Shown here: piece after piece, positions 1-10,594 of the stretch
How positions within the stretch are numbered: the stretch's first letter is position 1
Layout: every line of letters starts with the position of its first letter
Made by a program: the position numbers and the translations under genes
The notes under the pieces: generated by a model
Databases searched by the model: none
What the model was told of the DNA's origin: nothing
Seen by the model: the letters and a program-made list of their open reading frames with translations, nothing else
Assembly: GCF_964340395.1 (NCBI RefSeq)
Contig: NC_135553.1
Span: forward strand, 28,471,949-28,535,948
Direction of reading: 5' to 3'
Length of the DNA: 64,000 bases
Source: Glandiceps talaboti
Taxonomy: Eukaryota > Hemichordata > Enteropneusta > Spengelidae

Positions 1-3000
1 GTAATATTAATTCTGAAATTCAAAGTCTTGCCAACACCTGCTGTGAAGACATTTTTTCATTGGTGCACTTTCAAATGTGGACTGAAAGCAGCGGATAAAG
101 AAGTTAACACCCGAGGGAACCATTTAAATGGGCCAAGACACAATTGTGGTCACTGTACTTGGGTGACTAGCTGGTATCATAGTGGTATAAGTCTCTTAAA
201 CCTCTATGGTTGCACGTAGGCAAATTTACTGCATTCATTTCCGAACAAAAACTCGTGTTCACCTCTAAGACTTCTTCCCCGTTTTACACCATGAAGGCCC
301 GCATTTAGTAATTTCAGCAGAACTTAACGAGTCATCAAAATGCCTGTCACATTAGGCTGTCAATAACAAAATTCCCGACAGAAAGTACACGAAATCGCTT
401 TGAATAGATAACCCTACGACCTCCTTCTGTGATGACTTCATTTGTTACGGTGGTTCAAAGCATCGAACATTGGCATACATGGGCCAAGCTCGTTGAAGCT
501 GCCATTGTTCTTCTTTGGTCCTCCTTTACACACCCACCCAGCACAAATGCACACAAAACAAGTAAAAGCTAATAACAACCATTGAATCGCACCACAAAGA
601 AAATTCTGTAGAAGAAAAATAGTTCCATTTTATTTACATGTTACTAGACTTGTTGCAAGTCTACGCATAACAGATTATACAATGTAATCTATATAGCAAC
701 CAACTCTCTATATAACATGTATAATCGAATATTCACACGGTATTAAATATAAATATAAAAAGTACATCACACAGGGCGTATATTACAGAGCAAATTGAAG
801 TTATTATAGTACAGACTATTTAGTCCTTTTTTGTCTACAAACAAATACACCCTCAGTTGTAGAAAGAGGATTGATTTAAAGGGAATTGTCACGTGACACT
901 CATAGCACTTATCTTTGGTCGCCTAGTTCACAAACAAATCGCACAAGAAAGGGATATTACAGCATCCTCTTATACAAAGATGATATTGACACTGTTTTGT
1001 GAGACAGACGTCAGTTATCCCTCATACACTATATCCCTGATATGGATTAATTTTAAATAAATGAGTAAATCTAAACAAAACTTCATTTTAAATCACTAAT
1101 AAATTAGTTTGAAGAAAAACGACGTTAAATGCGACATTGAGTTAAACATTCCATTGGCACATTCCCTTTATAGATAACACACAGAAAATTAGATTTACTA
1201 TTAGACCAATTCCCAGCTGGATTTGAGCTGTACAAAATGTATACATCATACAATTGGAAGCATCTCAAACTACTAGGCCAGGAATTTATGCTTACAAGTA
1301 ATACTGTCAGTAACTAGAGTTCGGTTTATTTTGACATCAACGATTGACGGATTTATTTTTCAAACTGTTCAAAAATGAAAATGTAATTATTTTGAAAATT
1401 TAGGTCACTTGTATACCCAGAGAAAATTGGTGTTCATACATGTCTACTCAGTATGTGATATTGCCAAGATATCCGAAATCAATAAGTCTTACAAGGTAAA
1501 GAGGGTAGTCAGAGCAGGGGGGGGGGGACCCGCTGGTCCATGTTTGTCAACGTTGAAATAATATAAGAACAATCAAATTGGACACATATATAAATTTTGT
1601 AACTACATTATCATAAACAAGATAAAAAAAGTACGTGTGATCACAAACCACGTACGGTCTTGTTAGAAATTATTAAAAAATGTTTAATTAGTTTATTGGC
1701 CGGCACACTATCCCTTACAGGTAATAGTGTTTACGAGCTCGTGATGTTTCGATCGAAGAACGTCTTTTAAAGTGGAAAATTTAAGGGGAGATTGATTAAT
1801 AGTTTTTAATAACACTCTTCAGTTAAAAAACAAACTATTTTACTATTGATTTCCTTACAATAAAATGGTGTCATTAGTTAAGATTACTAAGACAACAACA
1901 CCGTCTTAGGATATAAATTATGCGTTAGAAATATCTCTCCAGGCGATATCCTTCAAATTTTATTGTCAGACATAACATGGTATCGACTTTGCCAGGACAT
2001 TAACGATTTGGTCATTCCAAAACAGATGTCACTTTATTAAAGTTATGCGTTATTCATACAGCTATCTGTTCTAGGGAGATTAACAGATTATGGTATTGTG
2101 GCGTTTGTATACTTTACCCCCACCGCAAAATCTATCTATTAATTATTCAGGAGACATGTCTGTGACTTGAAAAGATTATTGAAATGTACAATATTGCTCA
2201 TTGCATCGAAATGAATGCAGAATCAATGTCATGCCGAAACAAACGAACCGATTTAGGTGGAAAATGTCACTTTCTTGGTATATTGTATACAGGTGGCAAC
2301 CATCAGCTTGAACGGTAGTGGAAATGTACAACTTTTACAATCAAGTGTGACAGCCTCACTGAGAATTTTGCAATCAATGTATTGACGGACTTAAAATACG
2401 TTTGAAGTGCCTGCCTTTCAAAGTAAATCACAGAGATGTATTGTGGAATGAAGTGCTTGATAGAATTCACATTATAAATGCACTATTCTGTATTTACTTT
2501 TTAGATGAGTGTACGCTAGTCGTTTAACTCTATTCGCATCGCGTTCGTAAAGGCTTGCGTGATGTCTAATGCTATGACAAGAAACATAGCCGGAGTACTT
2601 TGAGTCCAGACAGGCAGCCTTTGTGTAAATTTACTCGATCGCGGCTAACTTTGTCTTTGTTAAGGCTTTAGCGCAATGCATCCCTAGTAACATGGCGTGG
2701 ACACTTTGCGTGTACATATCAAACTTTGGCATAATATTGTTTTTACATAAATTTAAAATCAAACAAATCCAATCGATTTTGAAATGAAGATAGAAATCTA
2801 ACTATAATCGCTTACTCAAATAAAGAAGGATCTACACACTTGTCCTTTCTCATCGCTATCTTTACCTATAACTGGTACAAAGCTAGCCAGAAATACACAC
2901 GATAGTCAACTTTAAATACAAAGGACAAATTTGAAGGCTTTAAGTTTAATATATAGGTGTTTACATCGATGTCTAGTAATCGAGACTAGCATCGATCGTG

Positions 3001-3942
3001 TTATATCGCTGATATTAACTCTAATTAGTTTACGTATCTAACTGTTCTATTAGTTGCAAGACCTCCACTATCTATGGTTTTAGGTGTCGGTAATAACAAA
3101 CTAAACATTCCAACAGTTATCAAGCTATCAAACAAATGTCGTTGACACCATATTGAAATATAACTGATATGCGTGTCGTTATTCTGTTCCATAGCAACGG
3201 TGTGATAAAACTAAGTAAAACGAAATCTCAATACTGGTGACTTAAAAAAGTTTGGTATCGACTTCGACATAATGAAATTCACACAGTGGAAGAGCATTAA
3301 TGTTGAAATTATCATCTTTTAAGTTTTCACACACTCATCGTTAATATCAATCCACTGGGCTACGTACGCTGGAATGCAGGGTCAACCCGAACCGAAATTG
3401 TGACACGGATATTGACAATTTAAACGTCACTTCTGACCTAGCGGCCAGACAACTTCTAACGAAAACAGTGCCAACGCTGTTGTTACCAAACCAAAAACCA
3501 AACAAATTGAGGGGATAAAATCCATAAGAACTCGAAATAGGTCAGGATGATGGATATAATAGAACAGGTCATGATAGAGGTCAAGGTACAGTGACAACAA
3601 ACATGCTGAGTTGCTCCCTGATGGTTGATTCATTGTGCCATTATCCACTACACAATGTGATCTCCCGCAAACAAAAACGTGACATTGGCACCAACATTGC
3701 ACATTCATTCAAAATATATGAACTGAAATTGACAACACCGAAACATGTACATTTCTGGAAATCATTGAACCTGGCTAACAATAGATCCGAAAATTTCAAC
3801 ACTCATTAAAGTGTTTCCGATACTACACCCATGCATAATAGACCATTGAGACTAATTATCAGAAAATTACTGGTCTAACTATGAAGTTTATATATGCATC
3901 AGTGTTGTAATGAAATGAACATGTGGTGTTATCTCCATGTCT
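1..3942. other. Non-coding stretch, no gene recognised
   Basis: AT-rich sequence with stops in every frame. No open frame here begins with ATG and looks like a protein. A short poly-G run lies near 1517-1528 and a hairpin at 2965-2996. It may be intron, UTR or intergenic DNA; splice signals alone do not decide this. Confidence 0.6.
2965..2996. repeat. Short inverted repeat (hairpin)
   Basis: The arm ATCGATGTCTAGT (2965-2977) pairs with ACTAGCATCGAT (2985-2996) with one bulged base and a 7-nt loop. The function is unknown and it may be chance. Confidence 0.4.
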
Positions 3943-4926
3943 TCATTTCAGAGGTGATGCCTGCTGCCTAGTTACATTAGTGGCCACCATGGCATGTATT
4001 GGAAAAGGGTCTCTACTATGTAAAACTTTAGGACGGCTTACTAAAAGAAAATCTAGCGAAGGGTTGGTTTCCCATACCCGTAATGGCACAGTTAATGGTT
4101 TTCTCTGAGAGTGGGGATTGTTTTTATGAGGGTCATGTACGCTACCCGAGTTTTGCAAACCATCCGTCCACGGTCTTGGTTTTCTCTCTCCCTTCTTCTC
4201 AATGACATCCTTCTCCACTTCATGCATCAATGGTGGAAGACGTTCCGATGGTTGTGAATGACTCGTTGTTAGTCCTTTGCGGATTTTATCAACAGTTCTT
4301 TCTCGTCGAACTATTTTGTATTCATTTTTTGAAGCTGGCAAAGTTTCAACAAGATTACGTAGGTTTAAACCATCTATGTCCATTACTTGTTTCTGGCTTC
4401 TTTTCTGCTTTTTGCTGAACTTTTTCTCTACATACAGGTCCGTTTTAGACCTGTGTAGCCATGATTCTGGCGCGCTTGCATCGTCTCTAGGATCAGTGAG
4501 AGGTAATGTTCGTAATTCATCTCGGGATCTTAGATATCCATGAAAAGATTTCTGCCGTAGAACAACATATTTGTCGAGGCTTTCATTTACAAGGTGTTTC
4601 TTAACAACAATGGATGATCCCGCTTGTCGTGGCGTTGTCTCTGGTTCCTGTTTAGGCGACCATTGTGGTCGAATTTTGACCAATTTTACGTCCATGGCAT
4701 CTCTCTCATCAACTGACCCAGAAGACAGAGACAGTTGGTCGCCTTCGCTCTTCGTCGATCGTGTGTTATAAGTTGTACGGTGGGTGCAATACCGTGGTGT
4801 CGAGTTGGAGACATTAGTGGAAGTCGATGTTGGCGTTATTGCAATGGTAGTGTTTAACGACCCTTCGAGTCCAGCAGCAACAACACCACCGCACGTACAG
4901 GTCACTTCTGGTGTAATATCAGACAT
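3943..4926 (-). CDS. Hypothetical protein, 327 aa, single exon
   Basis: An uninterrupted ATG-started frame on the minus strand. The first in-frame ATG is at 4926-4924, and an in-frame TAA lies about 35 codons upstream with no other ATG between, so this start is favoured. The N-terminal third is Ser/Thr-rich with a TCTCGG cysteine cluster near residues 10-14. The middle is basic, with Lys/Arg runs around a KKFSKKQKRSQK stretch. The C-terminal third has Pro-rich basic segments such as KPRPWTDGL. No signal peptide or membrane segment is visible. I do not recognise a family. Local base composition is more GC-rich and CpG-containing than the flanks, which supports real coding. Overlapping plus-strand frames are shadows. 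It could also be one exon of a longer gene, although the stop at 3943-3945 closes the frame. Confidence 0.6.
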   Translation of the reverse strand: MSDITPEVTCTCGGVVAAGLEGSLNTTIAITPTSTSTNVSNSTPRYCTHRTTYNTRSTKSEGDQLSLSSGSVDERDAMDVKLVKIRPQWSPKQEPETTPRQAGSSIVVKKHLVNESLDKYVVLRQKSFHGYLRSRDELRTLPLTDPRDDASAPESWLHRSKTDLYVEKKFSKKQKRSQKQVMDIDGLNLRNLVETLPASKNEYKIVRRERTVDKIRKGLTTSHSQPSERLPPLMHEVEKDVIEKKGERKPRPWTDGLQNSGSVHDPHKNNPHSQRKPLTVPLRVWETNPSLDFLLVSRPKVLHSRDPFPIHAMVATNVTRQQASPLK

Positions 4927-6566
4927 GCTTCTCCGCGAACTACACGTCAGATAACAAAGTCCTTCGTCGGTTTTAGTCCAAAAAGAGTCAGTGGTGGATA
5001 CGTGACAGCCACAGGCGATTAAACATTAAACCACGAACTCTGTCACTGTTTATGAAGTAGCCATCATGGTGGACTGACTAGGCTAATGGGCATTTCATTG
5101 CGTCGATCCGTTGTAAAATTCCAATCCCTCAGTGCTCGACTTGACCGTCCTAGTTTAGCAAACATCGTTAGCAACGAAGCTTGGTGACAATGTTACCAGT
5201 CCATATATCGCACATCGCACTTGTACACTTCATAAAGTTCGCTGAGATGAGCAGGTAGTCGGAGGACTCAGGTGGTGTAACCTTCGTGGCGTACGAGTCC
5301 ACCGCCGTCTGATGATCACAGCTTGCCGAGTAACCATAAACAAATGGACATAAAATAATGAAGACGGCCACTTAGAATTGCCCGTTCTGTGTTCTCTTTA
5401 TTCAACTCATTATTGATCTGTATTATACAACCCATTCATCAATCTGAAATGCGACAGTGTATGCATGCATAATTAATTAGTATATTTGTATATAAAAAGA
5501 AACTTGGACAGCGCGGAGTGAATCTTAAAATATACATGTAGTGGGTATGGGATCATGTCGCTCATTGCAATGCTCTGTATCCACAATAAGCGTTACTTGT
5601 GTATGTACCAGACATTCTTTTGTTGGTACACGGCTATGATGTAGTGTAATTAGAGAGCTAAAATTGGCCTCGAGGGGGACACATTCCGAGATTCAGCTAA
5701 TTGTAAATCATTCCTTAGATACAACGCAACAGTGCACGTGGACAGCCTCCCTTGACACAACATATCAGAGTACGGTGAAATTGAATATAAGGTTGTAAAA
5801 CACAATACATCATGCTTTGAAAAAACCCTGCCATTAGCGGATTGAAATAACTGATGTGAAATGTTAAACCTTCAGCCATAAATTGAAATTGAACACTGCA
5901 GGGATGGAATTAACATTATTATAGAATAATTGCGATGTTCCGGTCGGTCCATAATTTAATTCAGCAAAATGAAAAGTCATCAATATCAATACATTCTTGC
6001 CATATCTATTTCAAATAATTTGTAGCAAATAAATTGATAAAAAAGTGTTTTTTCTCGTTGGTTTCTAGTTGATTTCGTGATGAACTTTCTGTCAACCCTC
6101 TCCATGCGATAGCTGCTTTATGCATAAACACGGTCTTGCAATGTCATGTCTTTTTCATGATAACACATCTTTGCATTCAGTGTGTATCTTGAACACGCAT
6201 ACACATCTTATTAATATTTCAGATTGACAATGTAAAAACATATATGGACTGTAGGCTGTGCACAGGTGAAGAATATCATGACGTACATTTTGAAATCCAA
6301 GTTACTAAAAATGCAAATAAAATTATGTTAATTATCGTCTCAAATTGTATACCGCGTTTCAGACTATCCACAAGGCAAAACCTTTCGTGTCAATAAATTC
6401 AATTTCCCGAGGGAAATTCTTGGTGACATGTTCCAACGTACTAAATCGATGGATATGACGTTTCTATGTCAATGATATAATACTGTTGCGAAATCGATCT
6501 CTTCCGCAACAATTTTAATTTGTTATATTTCTGACAAATGCTTAAACGTTTATTTTTTGGTTTATT
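4927..6566. other. Non-coding stretch upstream of the 327-aa gene
   Basis: Presumably contains the promoter of the minus-strand gene, but no TATA box or initiator could be assigned. A 67-codon minus frame at 5168-5371 begins with GTG directly after a stop. It is hydrophobic at its start but has no ATG, so I do not call it a gene. Confidence 0.5.
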
Positions 6567-6707
6567 GGATTCATTTGAAGTATATCACCCTTTACTTTCT
6601 TGCAAACTGCCCTGGATTCATTTGAAGTATATCACCCTTTACTTTCTTGCAAACTGCCCTGGATTCATTTGAAGTATATCACCCTTTACTTTCTTGCAAA
6701 CTGCCCT
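6567..6707. repeat. Tandem repeat, 47 bp x 3
   Basis: Three consecutive copies of a 47-bp unit starting GGATTCATTTGAAG at 6567, 6614 and 6661. They appear identical, indicating a recent local duplication. Confidence 0.9.
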
Positions 6708-6756
6708 GGGTCACTTCTAATTTTGATAGGTCCACTAGACTGACTTTTTTTTACTG

Positions 6757-6905
6757 ACACACACACACACACACACACACACATTATACATACATGTACC
6801 ATACATACATACATCCATCCATCCATTCATACATACATACATACATACATACATACATACATACATACATACATACATACGTACATACATACATACATAC
6901 ATACA
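6757..6905. repeat. (CA)n and (ACAT)n microsatellites
   Basis: A CA run at about 6757-6782 is followed by an imperfect ACAT tetranucleotide run at about 6800-6905. Open frames across it encode only low-complexity peptide. Confidence 0.95.
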
Positions 6906-7305
6906 ATAAACCCATTATTATAAAAAAAACACCATACACTGACAAAATTCGTTATCTGCTTTCTCTTTGATGTCAAGCTGCAGAGAGAGGGGTGGATTTC
7001 GATTTTGAAGTGACATTCCATATGAAAGCAAACATTTTATAAAACTATATTTGAAACATGTTTATTTCTCATCATTCCCGAATTCATTATATTCGATAAA
7101 ATCCCCTTCAATCGTTTGTGAAGGGAACTGACGAAAGGTACAACTAAATTTCACACAAACTATGTCTTTTGGTGACTCCTATGTTGACTGCTATAAATTC
7201 AACAAAAATATTCTTTAAAAAAACTCTGCCAAGTGTAGTCAATCTTTCTTAGATGCGTTGCTGGTATTTAGTTGAAGTTAGGCCAATAAAAAAAGAAAGA
7301 AAAAA

Positions 7306-7342
7306 GAACTGTTTCTGGTCAGCGCGCTCATCACTTAAATAC
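7306..7342 (-). repeat. Fragment of dispersed repeat R1
   Basis: The reverse complement contains TAAGTGATG followed by GCGCTGACCAGAAAC, matching the motif at 16632-16658 and at 32292-32319. Flanking DNA at 6906-7305 and 7343-7878 shows nothing else I can support. Confidence 0.5.
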
Positions 7343-7878
7343 CCGCGCTTCAGTCTTTTTTGTGTGTGTTTGTCAAGCCCATGCCTCCCTGACACAACTG
7401 CAGAGCCAACACATTCATGAACGAGCAAATGACATCTACCCCCACATACACACTTCAATGTGTATCGCCTCGATAATAACGATGGTAGTCGAAACAAAAT
7501 TTAAAACAGCTGACACCCTAAACGATTCCCAGTAATACTAAAATACTAAAATGTACCGTAGTACAAGACGGTAGGTACATCTTTAGTTTCGGTGGCAGGG
7601 TATTAAAATCAACCCAGATTTCCCAAGTCTTCCCGTAAGCGTAATAGTATACATATGACATCATGATCATTTTTGTTATTATGTCGATGAATACGAATGA
7701 AAACTTAAAATTTATACTTATTCTTAAAGAATTACTACGCCGGTACGGTTCCGTGTTAGAATTACTGTCCTAGATGGCCGATGGATGTGAATCGCGATTG
7801 TCGTAGCACGATACGGCGGCCATGCTTGTCACCCCACATGAGCACTGAACGTATTCTATAATTCATAGCCCAAATTCG

Positions 7879-7879
<1 letters not shown>

Positions 7880-7912
<33 letters not shown>
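7880..7912. repeat. (CA)n microsatellite
   Basis: Perfect CA dinucleotide run. Confidence 0.95.
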
Positions 7913-7917
<5 letters not shown>

Positions 7918-8367
7918 TGTCCGGCATATTTTGATGAAAAATATTTTTCCATTAATATAAATAAAAAGGATATAAAATTGCATTAAAATTATTTTTTTAA
8001 GATTATTTTTATGAATGGTATGGAAGTTTACAAAGCGAAACCAACAACTCAAAATTAACTGATAGCTAGCCTATAGGTACACACAATGTGTAGCATGTGT
8101 GGTGTGCTTGCCAACTGAATTTTTTACTTTGTGAATTATGTTAAAGGTTTGGAAATTGTGGATCTTAACAAATTTTTGCGTATTCTAGTTTTCTGAATGG
8201 ACAAAATAGGAATTTTATTGATTGTAGGCCCTTTTGATGTTGAAAACATTTTTTTCACTCTCTATTATGATCTGAAATATATGCTAAAGATGATATGCAA
8301 ATTAATTTGCAAATTAGGCCACATCTTTATTGGTCAAACTCGTGGAGAACCCTGCACTTGCTCTATG

Positions 8368-8508
8368 TACTAAATAAAAAGAACAGTAACTGCTGTAAAT
8401 GGTAGACTGAGTGACAGGTTTATTGAGAATTAAAAAAAAAACATTCGCGTTATCGCACCATTTTAGACAGCCTGCCCTGACCAGAAACAATCCGTTTTGG
8501 GGGCCTTA
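8368..8508 (-). repeat. Dispersed repeat R1 fragment, reverse orientation
   Basis: Its reverse complement carries CTGGTCAGG, then the GTCTAAA-TGGTGCGA motif and CAGTTACTGTTCTTTTTATT in the same order as the R1 copies at 16.3 and 31.4 kb, with several mismatches and small indels. Confidence 0.65.
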
Positions 8509-8639
8509 GTTTGAAATTGATAAATATTCGTGCAGGCTACACGGTGCTATCATTCACAGGCCGGCCGGCCATACACCATATTTGAATTTGTCTAGCGAGT
8601 TCATATCGTATGCTGGTTTGGAACTTACAATTTTAAGCC

Positions 8640-9055
8640 CAATTTACATTTCCATGGAAACAGTTCTCCTAGTTTAGATAATTTGTGTTACAACAGATAC
8701 CACCGACCCATATGTGTTAAAGTTTAGGAAATTGTTTTACAATTGTTTCACTTTTTATGTCAAATTTTGCGAAAAATGCACATAATATGGTGATTTGGTT
8801 ACCATGGCAACATATAGTCATAAAAATTACCACTTTTTTGAGCTCTGCATAACAAATTCTCCCCTTTAGGAAAGGCAGTTTGCAAATAAACCTAATTAAG
8901 TTTTTGTGGGATATGTATGTATTTAACCAAAAAACATTTTCAAGCATACTGTATGTTACCATGGAAACAGATATCATATTTTAGACAATTTGTGTTAAAA
9001 CAGATATCATCAACTCATACATACCAAAACCAAGGAAATCTTTTTATTACTTTTT
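8640..9055 (+). repeat. Interspersed repeat family R2 (X-box-bearing)
   Basis: Two partial tandem units share CCATGGAAACAG, TAGA-AATTTGTGTTA, an AACAGATA motif and GGTTACCATGGCAAC. The same series recurs at 59980-60540, again as tandem units of about 310 bp. Frames across it, such as 8717-8977 on the minus strand, are accidental. Confidence 0.75.
8798..8811. promoter_or_regulatory. X-box-like palindrome (RFX consensus match)
   Basis: GTTACCATGGCAAC fits the RFX X-box consensus GTNRCC(N0-3)RGYAAC exactly. It lies inside repeat R2, so the match may simply be inherited by each repeat copy. A near match with one deviation (GTTACCATGGAAAC) lies at 8955-8968. Confidence 0.4.
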
Positions 9056-9057
9056 AT

Positions 9058-9480
9058 ATTTAGTCCCAGCTGGACAAAGTCCGGGATTGGGACTTATGGT
9101 TTGGGTTCCGTCCGTCCGTGCATCCATCCGTCGCCATTTCTTGGAGATGCCTGGACCGATTTTTTTCAAACTTGGTACAGAGGCAACATACAATGGCATA
9201 CATACATTGTGTATGCACGTCAATTTGTTTCATGATACGATCCAATATGGCCACCTAGCAGCCATTTTGTTTGCAAATTTTCACTGTCCAAAGCCATAAC
9301 TCAGACATGCTTGAACATATCTCATTCAAAGTTGGTATTAGCACAGTGTTTTATGATATACATGTGCATATCCATTTTCATCATGATACAATCTGATATA
9401 GCTGCCTGGCAGCGATTTTGTTGGTGCAGTTTTCATGTCCAAAGCCATATCTCAGACATGCTTGAACAGGTCCCCCCTCC
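9058..9480 (+). repeat. Interspersed repeat R3 (TAGTCCCAGCTGGAC family)
   Basis: Starts at TAGTCCCAGCTGGAC and contains a GTCCGTCC run. The phrase CAAAGCCATA-CTCAGACATGCTTGAACA occurs twice, about 150 bp apart (9290 and 9440), so the element is internally tandem. No coding potential. Confidence 0.6.
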
Positions 9481-9599
9481 GTACCCGACCCATCCTTTAT
9501 TGTTGAATGGTTTATTCCGTCACGTCATCTTGAAGAGTAGGCATGTCCCATGTCCAATGAGGAGACACAACATGAGTAGGCATGGGAACAGATGTTCAT

Positions 9600-9895
9600 A
9601 AAATGACCCCCATTTTTGAACTCAGCATAACAAACTAACCCAGGTAGGGTGGGTAATATTTAGATAAACTTTATTATTATTATTAAAATTAGTAATATCA
9701 TTTGATTATTATTATTAGTAGTAGTAGTATTACAAGTTATGGGGTTAAATATATAATAATAAAAAATTCTGGCAGGACTTTAGAGGAATATCACTTTTTG
9801 GTTGTTGTATAGTAGGTGTAAAGGTTGAAGTTTTAATACACAACTAATTTTGCAACATTTCTCATTCAAGCTTCAAGTTGTGACATTTTGGAGTT
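9600..9895 (+). repeat. R2-related repeat tail
   Basis: Contains ATAACAAACTA followed by GTAGGGTGG, an ATT-rich run, and the segment TTGGTTGTTG to CTCATTCAAGCTTCAAGT. The same order appears at 58120-58225 and partly at 60470-60570. DNA from 9896 to 10201 shows nothing further. Confidence 0.55.
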
Positions 9896-10201
9896 TAGTA
9901 ATTGCTCTGTATATGAATATAAATATAAGTATCATTTTATTTACTAATTATGCACACTTAAATAATACAAGTTTTAATAATTCAAATCGAACGTGTGTAT
10001 ATTCTGTGAATGCGCCCTGTCGACAAAAGTCTAAATATTTGTATATAATATTAGCAGTTCTGTGCAATGAAAAAAACATAGATCAGTGTGAAAATCCTCA
10101 GGAATCCACAAGAGTTTGTTCGAACGTAATTTATTACTATATGCCAGTGTAACTGACTGTGACTTCACATATTTCGGACTAGTTTTTAAAAGTCTTACCT
10201 A

Positions 10202-10594
10202 TATTTGTCCCGGGGGCGGTACCAGTGGCCAGCTCTTGCAGGGGTGTGTGGCCAGTGCTGGAAACCCTAGGCTCAATTTTAGACCCACTTTGACCAAAAA
10301 TCAATACCCAGTTTTAGACCATTACAGGTTTTTAAAAGCAGAAAGTTTAGACAAAATACATTTTCCTTAAGAGGCACCATTTTAGGGCATTTAACGGCAG
10401 TTATGATTTGGCATTTAGGACAAAGGGCCACACTTTAGACCAAGCGAAAATAAAGCAAATTGGACCCGTTTTAGACTATTCAGCTCGACCCCCCCCCCCG
10501 ACCATTTTAAACAAAGGGCTAGAAAACGCACCTCAAAGGGCGGCACATACATGTATACTCAAATAAGGGAGTAGCCCCACCCCCGGGATATTTG
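10202..10594. mobile_element. Non-autonomous TIR element (MITE), 381 bp
   Basis: Terminal inverted repeats begin TCCCGGGGGCGG at 10208 and end with the complementary CCACCCCCGGGA at 10588, followed inward by imperfect complementarity (GGTAC against GTAGC). The element is flanked by the 6-bp direct repeat TATTTG (10202-10207 and 10589-10594). The interior contains several TTTAGAC motifs and a C run and has no credible transposase frame. Superfamily is not assigned. Confidence 0.7.

Noticed and set aside
3427-3708. 93-codon minus frame with a hydrophobic stretch
   Set aside because: No homology recognised, and composition is the same as the non-coding flanks.
5168-5371. 67-codon minus frame with a signal-peptide-like start
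   Set aside because: Its first codon is GTG directly after a stop and there is no upstream ATG, so it is not a plausible eukaryotic start.
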